Source of the DNA: Cheilinus undulatus
Taxonomy: Eukaryota; Chordata; Actinopteri; Labriformes; Labridae
DNA length: 64,000 nt
Assembly (NCBI RefSeq): GCF_018320785.1
Contig: NC_054867.1
Span: forward strand, 32,119,855 to 32,183,854
Direction: 5' to 3'
Below are positions 21,530 to 32,370 of the stretch, in pieces; the stretch's first letter is position 1; every line of letters begins with the position of its first letter. The notes beneath the pieces are model-generated. The model searched no databases and had not been told where the DNA came from. It saw only the letters and a list, made by a program, of their open reading frames with translations. Made by a program: the position numbers and the translations under genes.

Positions 21530-24500
21530 CTGCAAAGAGAAAAAAAAAAGTACGTGAAAACAATCTTTTCTTAATTTACAGACTATAATCAAAAAACGTT
21601 GCTTATAAAAACCAACCTCGCTGATCGTGAAAACGATCTTGAACGTTTATGGTTCTTGTCTCTGGAGACAGACCGATTTTTGCGCTTGTCATTTGAAAGA
21701 GACCTGGAGGAAAAAAAAAAGAGAAACATTACTGCTTATGGTAAAAAAACAAAAAAAACAATGCAAATAAAAAAGTTGCCAGAGGCTTACCTGCTTTGAC
21801 TGCGGCTGGGTGTCCTCCTTCGTGGTGATCTAAAATGCAGTTCAGGTTCAGAATGGAGCAAAGACATTAGGAAAAGGAATTTCATACTTCCCATCACCAA
21901 TGAAATCATTGGTATTCTTGATCCTTAAAGAAGCATGTGGTGCATGTGAAAACTTGGTTACACAGTCTGTTTGTACATAAGAGGATCATCTGCATCCATG
22001 AACTTCATCCAAATTGATTCTTGAAGAGGAAATTTGATCATGGAGCCACTTTTTAGGGTGTTGGACAAAATCAAGGCTCAACACTGAAGTTTTCCCAGTA
22101 CAAACTCCCAGTTAAATATGCAACAACTACACACTTATGATATGTGTACAGTGCATATTCTTAGATCATCTGCGATCTGCCCTATAATCTTTTCTTTTTA
22201 GCATTGCCAGAGGCATGTAGCTTTTGCACAACAGTCCTGATATCTTTAGAAATGAGCATGTTAGTTCCAAAAATTTTCCTTTAATATGACCAGGTTGAAA
22301 TTTGGACTTTCTCTTTAGTTATTGGAAAAGTTTTGTACTGAGGTGAAAATATACTTTCTTGGAAGAAATGGGGAATGCACCCTCTTTTCCAACAAATATC
22401 TCTCAAAATGGTTTAATGTTGAGCCATGAAAATGCACTGAGCAGTAAAATTAGACAGTGAGCATCCAATAAATGTAGTTCATTTCTGCAAATGAAAACTG
22501 AACATAGAAAGCAAAGTTCCTTGACCACAACTTTTGATTTGTAGATTTTTGCAGCGCTGCACTTAATTTGGTCTAAATTACATAGCGTCTGAGGGAAAAC
22601 CATCAAGCATAATAACTACAAAGAGCAGGTTAAAAGTGACTTACTATTTATGGGCATTTAGGCAAGATAGAAATGACGCAAGGACGCCAGACTGATGGTG
22701 TGGGAGGTCGAATTGCAGAGAGGATTTGCCACATGATGCAAATGTTGGAGATATGAAGTTGCTTGGTGGCTGGTTGGTAGGGTAGTCGTTGACTGTCCCT
22801 GCACTTTTTGGGGGGAAGGATGTGAAGGGATGTAAGCCAAGGGCTGTTCCCGTTGACCAAGTAGTTGTGTGGAGAATAAAAAGAGTTAAGACGCTGACTG
22901 GCTGAAATGTGAAGTGGACCGCTGTCGATTGGGTTAAGGTTGGAGGAAGAAGAGGAGGATGCTGGGAACTGCATGCTCAGGAACCAAAAGGTTGGAGGAA
23001 CCTGACGGCTTGAGGTGCACCTGGGTCATGTGACAACAACAGCCAAAGCTGATTGGGGCTCGCTGGACAGCAGTCACATGATGCTGAAAGAGGACTAGTT
23101 GACTGACTCAGATGGTGAGAAGCGTGGTGGTGACTCTGCAATGGGGTTCATTTTTATTAATAGATGGCAACTGAACTCAAAGAGAAAACAAAATTTACAC
23201 CTGTAGAAAGCTACTCTAGTAATTATCTTTAAAAAAAATTAATGGATGTTAAAGTGCTAAAAATCCCAGTATACAATATCAGTCTGGTAGAGCTTGACAT
23301 TTTCTACAAGTATACTGTCATGAATCAGCAAAATTAGCAGAGATATAAATACCTTTGACATGTGAAATGGTTCAATAAGTTTGTTCAAAGGGATTAAGAC
23401 AAATTAATGAACTACACTTAAACCCATTAGGGAAACACAGTTAAAATAAAGGATCAAGTCCTTGAGCAGTTAGATGCAAAGATACCTACTGATAATTTTA
23501 ATAGGAATTAACAATTAAATGCAGGCCATGGCAACAACTAACTTAAAACTTTACCGCCTAGCTCAGCTTAAGTGATGTTAAGGCATTATAGCTGTGGAAT
23601 CTGAAGTCATAAGACATGTTTGGTGAGTGTAGAAGGTTGTAAATCATATTTTGGAATTAAAAAAACAATACAATGCTAACTGGATTAGGGGAATGTAAAT
23701 CGGCAAAGAACTTTCATAGTAAGACAGTAAATAAACCCTAAGGTGTATTATTAAATAACAAATGCACACCTGCGTCTAGCTGGAGGACTACGTCGCCTAA
23801 AATTATCCCGAGGTCGTCTACCCCAAGATTGAGGAGGTCCACGGCTCCCAGAGCGCCTCCCCCCTGTGGATAACTCAACTCGGACTTGACAGCCACACAT
23901 TGTCCTATGCAGACAGAAAATAAGTAAAAAAATGAGAAAAGAACTAGTCCTAGTGCAATTACATTATAATAATCATGTACAGAATACATACCTTCCGTCC
24001 ATTTCTCTTACAGCATCTGATGCGTCTCTGGGATCTTCAAACTCTACAAAAGCAAAGCCGGGAGGGTTCCTTGCAACCCACACGCTTCTTAAAGGACCAT
24101 AGTACCCAAAAGCTCTTTCTAACTCTGCCTTGTTTCCATGGTTTCCAAGGTTCCCAACGTACACTTTACAGTCAAGGGGACAGTCTCTTTGAAGAGTGGG
24201 GTCTGAAGGACAGAAACATATAGACAACCATGGACAGATATGATGGATGTTGCTTATTTAGCACTTTTACTTATTCCCTACCATCCATGAAAGATTTATC
24301 ATCCAAATGTAGAGGTAAAATTTCAGTGTGTATAATGCACAACATTACAAAGCAACACAGTTATCAAAAGAACTAAACACATGCTGTTTGACCCTGTTTA
24401 TTATACAGCGAAAGGGAGAGAAGGAAAATGTTTTGAAAGTGTGCAAGCTGAGAGCTAGACAGCTTAACGTGATTGTTAGATATTCTGAAGTGGGTGGACT

Positions 24501-27485
24501 GAGGTATTTGTTAGCAGTAAGCTGTCTTTCTGAAATAAATATTGTGATTTTTTTTAAACAGAAAAGTAAATTATACCAGATAAAGGCCTTTTATGCACTT
24601 CAATTACATTTTAAATCAAACAACTATAGTCTTTATTTTTGTAATTTCATATCAGATTTCAAGTACCACACACTGGGTCAGCCCTTTGACAGCAGGTTGG
24701 ACACAAACACACACAAATACATGCATAGAGGAGGAGGGGAAGTGGAGAGAAAGAAATGATGGAGCAGCATGTTTCCTCATAAAGTTTACAAATAATTTTG
24801 TTACTTGTTATTGCGTTACTAAAATGTCATTAACCATTTTTAACGTAATTCAAGTTATGTTTGGTCTATGTCATCAGCTCTGTTTATGTAAATATTGATT
24901 AAACGGGAACTCACTGTGTTTAGCAGCTGTGACTATCAGACAGAGCAAAGCACACCCAAACTTTTAAGTAAACAATCGGCCTCTCCTTGCTGTTAATGGA
25001 CCACATGTAAAGGAGAACCAGGACATGGTGCAGAGATACTCACTTACGACAGGGGTCTGTCTTAAGTGTCATGCCTGTACATCTGTAACAACAGCATTGT
25101 CACAGATAGCCTGAACATGCAGAAGACACAACTGCTCTGAATGCTCCATGCTCAGTTCTCCGACTGCTGATGGTGTCCCCAAGACAGACTTTCATCAAAT
25201 ATTATTACTAAAAAAGACAAAACTCGTGGCTTTGAATTGAAGCAAACATGTTTAGTAGGAAGAATACTAAACCATAGGAGATGCCAGTCATCTCAGCCCC
25301 CTAAGGAGAGACTAGCCAGAGTGCCAGCACAAAAGACTGGTTATATGTACACTCAGATGGGGTTGTTTGCGCCAAATAATTTAGAAAATAGCAATTAATG
25401 TTTTAGTAAATGCATGCTATAATGAAGTATTCTGTTGGCATCCACTTTATTTCAGTTTAGCTCCACACACTATACTCTTTCCCCTCCTACTACCCCTTTC
25501 CAACCCAAGTGCGGCTTTGGCAGAGGGCTGTCAACAGGAGTCTGGTCTGCTGGACATTTCTGCTCCTTAACTCATTGAGTGCCATTGACGTATATATACG
25601 TCAAAGTGTTTTTTTGGCGGCTCTCACAAGGGGGCGCTCTAACGCTCCCTGTGAGTCATTTTGGGGCTTCTGGGATATGGAGTCGGAACACTACAGTCAG
25701 AACTGACGGTAGATCAAACATCAGAGGTGGAGACCCTGGGGTCAAAGAGCAGAGCGATTGTTACGGAGGTAATCTACACTAAAAGTGCTAACTTAGACGC
25801 TGGAAGAAACTTTAAACTTTTGTCTGAGAAATCGCTTACTCACTGAAACCGACACTGAACTTAACGACAGCGAATCCAGGGATCGGCGCTTTTATTGATC
25901 TGCCTCGGCCGGCAAAGAGGCTAAAGAATGCTGCAAGGTCTCCCCCGTGCGTCGGAGAAATAAGGCAGACTCTGGCCAGCTGGATGCATACAGCGACAAG
26001 CAGGAGAGGACGTGGTCATACACGGAGGTCCCGTGGAGGCCGTCCAGTTCCAGAGTGTGAATGGCATGACAGTGACTGGAAGCGCTGTTATTTATTTTAC
26101 AATAAAATAATATTTGTAATGCAATTTTCAGATGTCTTTTATGTTATTGAAGGCAAAATTATAACATTCAACTCACTGTTCTGCTTGACAGACTTTCACA
26201 AAAATGCATTTTTCTCAGCTTTCCAGGAAAAAAGTTGTCTTTTTGGTGAAACTAGCCTCTATTCAACTTCAGATAAATCAAGAATGGAACAAGGTACAAA
26301 CAAATGTTTTTTTTTCCATGATGAAATAGAGAGATTCTTCTTTCATTTGAGCTATTTGGTGTTTTCAGAATCATAGTACAAAATATTCTATGGGTCTTGA
26401 ATGATGACTCAAAACAAGCCACGTTCCATTTTATAAAAGGGCTGGCACTCAATGAGTTAAGGGGAGGTTTTTGTTGCCATTGTAACAGGGCTAAATACTG
26501 CTAGTGCTGTGCTCAAAGTGATTAACAGTGCTCTTTATTTAAACGGGCCACATCAAAGCCTACGGTCTAGACATACCCTCTTTGCAAAGTGTTTTAGACA
26601 ACTTTGGCTATAAACTGGAACTATACAAACAAAAATTGATAAACTGATCAACTATATTTGTGTTTGTCCTTTGGTAAAGCACTACACTTTTAGCACATAA
26701 TTGTTAGTTGCACAATCTTAAAACAGTTGTGGCTTCTCTAGTTAGCAAACTGCTAACTTCAAGCATAGGAAGTAATTTTTAAAAGTTTCTTCATTTCATC
26801 AAGGATGGCATTCATCAACTTCTATGTCCATGACTCATCCTGGACTAGTTTGTGTTTGTAGTGGCTAATGCAACGACATTAACTTGGCTCTTGCTGTTGA
26901 AATGATGGCATAATGCAGGGTGACAATCCACTCATGTCCATTATCACCCAGATGGAGATGTAAAAAGTATTTAAACCTCTAGCTGCAAGCTTCCCCTTCT
27001 TTGCATGTGTCTTGTGAGGATACAACCTTTTTCATTTCATAACCTCAATAGACTAAAAGAATACTCATTAGAAAGAATGCCACAAGGAATGCTGTGTGAG
27101 CACATCCAAAAGTTAACTGATCCAACAGTTTCTTATTACAGCATGAACGGTTGCAGCTCTACCTGCAGCTCTACCTGCTTGTCCTGCAGCACCCACACTA
27201 ATGTGTCAAATACTGTAAATTCCATTCTAGTGGGTGGGGTGGCTGGGTATTCAGGTATGCCAAAACAAGAAAAAAAAAATCAAACGTCTGCCAAATTGAC
27301 ACACCTTGTAGTTAATGACTGTTTAATATCATTCCTTTGGTCGGGGAATAAGGCTGGCAGCTTTTTGAGCAATCAATAAACTGATGAGTTAACATAAACA
27401 CGCCAAAATGAATTCTTTTTTGACTGGAGGAGAAAGTGATGCAAGAGTTCAGCGAATAAATGAGTCAACACAACTTACCTCCCAT
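21502..27485 (-). CDS. srsf3: SRSF3 (SRp20) splicing factor, complete
   Basis: Serine/arginine-rich splicing factor that binds exonic enhancers and couples splicing to mRNA export in the nucleus. Coding exons: 27485-27479, 24202-23992, 23904-23770, 21829-21791, 21703-21617, 21529-21502; total 507 bases, 168 residues, close to my recollection of 164 for human. The RRM contains RNP2 (KVYVGNLG) and RNP1 (GFAFVEFE), followed by [14 protein letters not shown] and an RS tail ending SRSRSYERK. All phases agree. The start lies in a short exon, ATGGGAG|gtaagt, with G at -3 and +4, giving [15 protein letters not shown] instead of the family's usual MHRD start. A cassette exon at 22645-23135 fits the known autoregulatory exon of SRSF3. 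Clearly SRSF3 rather than SRSF7, because the zinc knuckle is absent. Confidence 0.95.
21617..21703 (-). CDS. srsf3: srsf3 RS-domain exon 2
   Basis: An 87-base exon, acceptor tttcctccag and donor GCGAG|gttggt. Reads [19 protein letters not shown] then [10 protein letters not shown]. The donor is weaker than the others (GTTGGT). Confidence 0.88.
21791..21829 (-). CDS. srsf3: srsf3 RS-domain exon 1
   Basis: A 39-base exon, acceptor gcattttag and donor AGCAG|gtaagc. Reads [13 protein letters not shown], the start of the RS domain. Confidence 0.9.
22645..23135 (-). other. srsf3: Candidate srsf3 poison cassette exon
   Basis: Bounded by acceptor accccattgcag|AGTC and donor AATA|gtaagt, 491 bases long. 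It is compositionally unlike the AT-rich intron around it. Spliced after the 23770 exon it reads RVTTTLLTI and then TGA, so inclusion truncates the protein just after the linker. SRSF3 in mammals carries a conserved exon of about 456 bases at this position, whose inclusion is promoted by SRSF3 itself and leads to nonsense-mediated decay. Position, size and effect all match. Confidence 0.75.
23770..23904 (-). CDS. srsf3: srsf3 exon: end of RRM and linker
   Basis: A 135-base exon, acceptor tctgcatag and donor CGCAG|gtgtgc. It reads [12 protein letters not shown], closing the RRM, then [18 protein letters not shown], the arginine-rich linker used for export-factor binding in this family. Confidence 0.95.
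23992..24202 (-). CDS. srsf3: srsf3 RRM exon 1
   Basis: A 211-base exon, acceptor gtccttcag and donor GGAAG|gtatgt. It carries most of the RRM: RNP2 YVGNLG, the helix [10 protein letters not shown], and RNP1 PGFAFVEF. An in-frame ATG sits 23 bases inside the upstream intron and could be used only if that intron is retained. Confidence 0.95.
24203..27478 (-). other. srsf3 intron 2
   Basis: Apart from the piggyBac-like element at 25567-26460 nothing is recognised. AT-rich, with short simple sequence around 24710. Confidence 0.6.
25567..26460. mobile_element. Non-autonomous piggyBac-like element
   Basis: Exact TTAA at both ends (25567-25570 and 26457-26460) enclosing perfect 13-base inverted ends, CTCATTGAGTGCC and GGCACTCAATGAG. 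TTAA target duplication is the mark of piggyBac. A 16-base perfect palindrome, GACGTATATATACGTC, lies just inside the left end. No transposase similarity is seen in the 886-base interior, so it depended on a helper. Confidence 0.8.
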
Positions 27486-27535
27486 TTCGTCTGACAATTA
27501 TCTTGTTCTTGCTGATGTCCCACGATCAGATGTGT
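27479..27535 (-). CDS. srsf3: srsf3 exon carrying the start codon
   Basis: A 57-base exon with acceptor cttcttgttag and donor GGGAG|gtaagt. Only its last 7 bases are coding (ATGGGAG). The one extra base joins AC at the start of the 24202 exon to make Asp, in frame with the RRM. The 24202 exon itself has no ATG before the RRM. Confidence 0.65.
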
Positions 27536-28058
27536 CTAACAAGAAGACAGGCAGGACCTATTATCTGATTTAGAGTCAGTTTAAGAAATCCTTTGCACCA
27601 ATGTTTAGTTCATGTCTTTTTAATTTCCAGTCGATTTAAATGTACTCTGCAGCAACATCAAACCACATGAGGGCCACTCCTGTTTACAACGAGCTGAATC
27701 TTATTGCTAAATCTGACGTGTCTTATTTTTACGCTACGCTGCAAAGCTTCCTCTAGCTAGCAGAAATTGCGAGTAACAACGACTGGGAAATTTAAATAGT
27801 ACCATTTTACAACGAAAAGTAGCGTTAACTTTTACCACACGCTCACCACTCAAACACCTTCTCTGCCATTGCTGCAGGCCGCTCAGACAGACGCAAATAT
27901 TAACACTACATCAGCCAGAGCCGACTGTAGAAGCTAGCATATTTAGCATTTATGAAAATTAACACTTAAAACGAACACGTATGAGCTCGCTAGCAAACTA
28001 AAACATGCAGTACACGATTAACCCGGCGCAAATAAATGTGTCGAATATATATACTCAC

Positions 28059-28110
28059 CTGTTTGAAGCTGCAATCCTACCACAGAGATAGCAGTAGATT
28101 TAAGTGCTCC
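28059..28110 (-). other. srsf3: srsf3 first exon (5'UTR), 5' limit approximate
   Basis: Minus-strand donor AAACAG|gtgagt at 28059. The next acceptor, tcttgttag, leads to the exon that carries the start codon. The exon has no good start codon. Its upstream limit is unknown, likely within 28.1-28.25 kb. Confidence 0.5.
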
Positions 28111-28387
28111 CTCTGGCCGCTAGCTTGACTTGTTGTTGGCACCAGTTTCAAGCCGGAAGAAATGCACGAGTCCACATGTCCTCTTCTTCTTTTACGGCGA
28201 ATATGTGGGTCAAAACAAATGTAAAAGGAAATACCGCCCTCTGCGGTGCCGGAGGGCACAGTTTTCACTTACTGTTCTTCACAAAAACCTGAAGGAGTTG
28301 ACCATATAGGTTTAAATCACACATTTTCACTACTGGATAAAACGGCCAAACGGTTTATCAACTACGTAACGTAGTTTCCCCATTAGA

Positions 28388-28480
28388 ATTAATTCAGTTG
28401 AGTTCAACTTTATCTGTATAGCACATTTAATACAAATATAGACTCAATGTGCTTTACACAAGATAAAAACTAACAGTAAA
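28388..28480 (-). repeat. L2-like LINE 3' tail fragment
   Basis: The minus strand has the typical GTAAAGCACATTGAG ... GTGCTATACAGATAAAG tail and ends in a TTGAAT-like simple repeat. It is related in layout to the tail at 6100-6150. Confidence 0.5.
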
Positions 28481-28554
28481 AGCAATGAAAACATAAACAA
28501 TTCAACCCCCGTTCTCCCTTCCTTTTTATATTACACAAGTATGTCGGTTCATGA

Positions 28555-28830
28555 CTCTTTTAACCAGTTTTTGCTACTTTCAGCCTCTTGTTCCCTCTGT
28601 TGACCCATTATTGCCCCTGCTTACCCATTTTCACCACTCTTACATCATTTTTTAAACCTTATTTCACTATTTGCAATGCCAGTTTGTGCCACATTTAACC
28701 TTTTTTGCCACTTCAAACATATTTGGTACTTTTAATGCATTTCTGCTACTTTAAAACCCCCATTTCACCACCTCCTCCACCCATTTTTTTTTTGCCATTT
28801 TTAACCCATTTCAACTCTGTTTTTAAGAAA
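28555..28830. repeat. Degenerate minisatellite, inverse of that at 6.6 kb
   Basis: Repeated TTTTTGCCACTT, TTTAACCCATTT and TTGACCCATT units. It is the reverse complement of the AATGGG repeat at 6555-7000. Confidence 0.6.
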
Positions 28831-28839
28831 AGGGGTTTG

Positions 28840-30560
28840 TATTTTTTTTTAATAAAGGATTTTTAACACTGTACAAGTTAATGCAAAAACACTTTTGCTT
28901 TGATGAGAGTGGTTATAATCTAAAATATTAAAAAGAGTAAACATGGGTATCACAGCTTAATTTTACAATGGACCATGACTTTGCTGTCCTCCATGTGGCC
29001 GCAGAAAGCTCTCCCCTTTATTCCCCCCTTAAGAGCAGCCTTGCTTCCAGGTCTTGTACCCAAAGCACCTTTACTTCTTCGAACACATTTAAGATGATAA
29101 CTTTAAATCTGACGTATGAAAAGCGGTTTTAAATAGTCCTACTGAAATTTGGAAACAAATCCTCACCAAATAGTGAGCCTGAGAGAATTCAAACACAAGC
29201 CATCTAACATCAGTGCATTATCCAAAAGAAGGCAGTCATATGATTCACTGGTTCTTTATGCTAATAAATTAACTTTATTCATGTAGACTGACCTGATAAA
29301 CAAAAAAACAGATACCATCTGCAATTGCAATTGATTAGTACTGGGAACATGAGTAAAGTAAGAGAGCAGGAGGGAGTTGTTGCTCAACAGGTCAGAACAC
29401 CACAACAACCACTTGTAAGCATTCAGGAAGGCAGTTAGATACTATATGTAAACTTCCTGTGTAGAGGCACATTTATTGCTGAGCAGAGGAAGAAGTGTAA
29501 AGCAGCAACCAAAATCTTCATAACCCTCTGTGACCCTGAATCAACCTATCACTCCTTACAAAGCAATGTCACACAATGAAGACAAAATAATGATAGAATT
29601 TTATGATTGGAGAAGAAAGATACAAAGAAATGTCTGCTAAAGAATGTACACATTAGTTTATAGCCCTGCAGGGGACACACTGTCAATATGATATAATGTA
29701 TTTAATCATGTTACAGCTGGGCTCTCTGAGCACATTAGAGGAACCGCACCATTTTAAGGCAAAAGTATATCATAGCTTGAAATACACTAATACAATTAGG
29801 CAAAGTCATGAAATACTGATGCTGGATTATAATACAGAAGATAATAAGCACTGTTAAAGTGGATCTCCAATCATAACACAGGGATAAATTGACTTCATAC
29901 CATTAAAATCCTGTTGCAATGGAGTAATGCACCCCTTGAGACTACAATTGTAACACAAAAAATAAACAAAACATAAAAGAATCACAGTGGCTGATCTCGC
30001 ACCTTCATGCACCTTTGGGTTTGGTGCACAACGGGCTTATGGCATAGCTGCTAAATGCATTGTTTTAGAATCTTTCCAACACAAAATATCTAAAATTCTC
30101 TGCTGTGTCATGTCCATTACAGCCAACATGAAACAATACACAGTGTAGCTGACTGAAGCATGCCATAAAATATTGCATTGTCTTAATAAAGGTGGCCCAT
30201 TGAAATATGCAATATTTCCAGTTATGATGGCACTGAGTCAATTTGCAGCCATGCCCTGTGTAACGACTGGGTCATATTCTGCACAAACAAGGCAGCAAAT
30301 CTTCTAGCTACAGATCAAATCTCAGGAGGATCAGAAGACTTCCTGAAGTTAATTCTAGAAGGATCCCTGGAAATAGTTTCATTTTTCCATTTTTTTTTTC
30401 CAATTTTTCTTTTTCTTTCTTTCTTTTTTTTTTTTTTTTACAAAAATTAAAATTCAAAATGAATGTTGATTTGGTGACATGAGTCAAGAGGCTTTTTTGT
30501 AGATCCCGTGATGCTGAATATGTGTACAAAATTTCACATATTTATGTTGTATGTGGTGTT
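28840..30560. other. Intergenic, nothing recognised
   Basis: AT-rich sequence between srsf3 and the transposon at 30.57 kb. A pyrimidine-rich run of about 70 bases sits at 30382-30440. No plausible exon was found. Confidence 0.5.
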
Positions 30561-30564
30561 GGGG

Positions 30565-31425
30565 TAACCTTGCAAAGCAGATGGATATGCCCATTCCCTC
30601 ATTTTTCACTGGCGAATCCATCTTGTTAAGCTCCTGTCTGAACCGTTGAGAGGGACCCAACTGCTGTCAAGATGGCCGACATGGGCATTGCTATACATCC
30701 AATCCATGCCGGAAGTCCCAAGCGGAAGTTTCTTCTTTTTGTTGAACTCAGCTGCCAGTGCCTAAGCCTAAACCTTGGTGCTGGATCTCAAATATATCTC
30801 CTTCCCCAGTGCCTTACCCTGAACCTAACCACTTGGGTTTTAATGCCTAAGCCTAACCTTTGATGTACAGACTTCCAGTTGAGACTTTCGGTATGGATTG
30901 GATGTATGTCAGCCATCTTGTCTGCATCAATGTACTCTTGGAACCGTTTGGGCTCGGTTAGAAGGTGACAGGACCAATCAGCGACGAGGGGCAGTACTTT
31001 CAGGCTCGGCAGAGTTGTGATGTAAACAAGCAGCAGCAAGTGGCTGGTGCAGTTATGGTGGAAGAGCATAGCGTGGATGCTGCTAAAGCATAAGTTTTAT
31101 CAGAACTTGACAACATTTCTTTGTTAAAAGAAGAGCAAAGAACAGCAGTGAGTTGTTTTCTTTTCAAAAACAACAAAAGTCGAGTACTGACATGTCTATA
31201 GTCCCCATGTTTCACGTTATTCCTTGGTAGCTGCACACGTGCAGCTCGATAGCTGCTACGTCACGTGTTTTGTTGCTCTGATTGGCCCGTAGAAATGTGA
31301 CAGACAGAAAGTTCATCCAGTCACACTCCGAGTTTTTTTCAAAGCCTCTGCCTTTTCTCAAACGTTTTCTATTGAAGCTTTCCCAGATGGATGTGTGAAA
31401 CACACCCATCTGGCGTGTAAGGTTA
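30565..31425 (+). mobile_element. DNA-transposon copy with TAACCTT ends, carrying a nested insert
   Basis: Left end TAACCTTGCAAAGCAGATGG and right end CCATCTGGCGTGTAAGGTTA are inverted relatives. A second copy lies at 51760-52235 and fragments at 57070-57180 and 57664-57775. The interior carries a short reading frame that begins MVEEHSVDAAKA and then stops in this copy. A 293-base insert interrupts the left part. The superfamily cannot be fixed from the sequence. Confidence 0.65.
30640..30948. mobile_element. Nested foldback element with 8-bp target duplication
   Basis: GAACCGTT at 30640-30647 is repeated at 30941-30948. Between them, inverted arms are recognisable: AAGATGGCCGACATGG near the left and GTCAGCCATCTTG near the right, each with ATCCAATCC/GGATTGGAT. 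The related copy at 51.83 kb has the site unoccupied (TCTGAACCGTCTGGG), showing insertion. An 8-bp duplication suggests a hAT-like MITE. Confidence 0.65.
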
Positions 31426-31426
31426 G

Positions 31427-32370
31427 AGTCGGGGCTGATTTTTGAAACAAATTTTAGGAGGCACCACTGAGCCATTAAGCCACGCCCACAAACTAAACCC
31501 ATACGCAACTTTTAATTTTTTCCTCTGTGCTTATTCCCACCACTTTTCATGGCAGTACAAGCCCTTTGGAGCTCTTCAAAACCCTTAACTAGACTACTTC
31601 CTCTTTCATTGTTACTAATGGGTTGACATGGCAACAGATTTAGTGTCAGATCCATGGGCTTGAAAATATATACCATGGGAACACTTAAAGGATGTTTCAC
31701 AACAATTTTGTGGCAGATTTGGTCAAGTTAAAGGAGCTGCATTTGTTTATTTAAAACAAAGTCAGTTCCTGTGTCACTATGGGACATCAAAGTTAGGGTT
31801 AGCTGCCATGGCCACGCTCTTTGAGTTTTTAACATAAGCCTCAGAATCTTTCTTCACAAAGGTCTCTTCTAGTAGACAACTCAGTTTTGAGTCAATCAGA
31901 AGAGTGCCTTCAGAGGAAAAACTCCTGGAAGAACACCTGGGAATGACTAGGATTGACCAATGTTGCTACAAAAAAATCAAAATGGTGGACTTCCTGACTT
32001 AGCAATAATGGTCCCAGAGACTTTTTTGTAGGTCCTGGCACGATACATATAAATTCCCATTTTCAAAATCCTAGGTTGAACTTGCTGCTGGGGCCAATTT
32101 TTTGAAAACCTTCTAGGGGGCGCCACTGAGCCATTAAGCCACACCCAAAGCCCAAACTTATATTAATAAACTTGTTCATACACTAGGAATTTTATGAAGC
32201 AAGTTTCCTGGCTGTATTATCCCTTTTACCACTTGATAAAACTACTTCCTATTTCATGGTGATCAAAAAATGACCATGGTAACAGCATTAGACATAAAGT
32301 CATGATCTTCATATTGGTGCAAGATCAAGGTCTTTGGATGTTTCTGAGCAAATTTGAGTGGGATTTGATC
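31427..32370 (+). repeat. Two diverged direct copies of an unclassified repeat
   Basis: About 300 bases at 31427-31730 and 32085-32370 share landmarks in the same order: GCCACTGAGCCATTAAGCCA, CTACTTCCT, and ACATGGCAACAG/CCATGGTAACAG. The copies are strongly diverged and neither has an intact frame. Confidence 0.5.

Noticed and set aside
24203-24227. ATG at 24227-24225 (MSICFCPSD) as the srsf3 start
   Set aside because: It lies upstream of the acceptor tccttcag within the intron, so it is absent from spliced mRNA. The 27485 ATG joins in phase.
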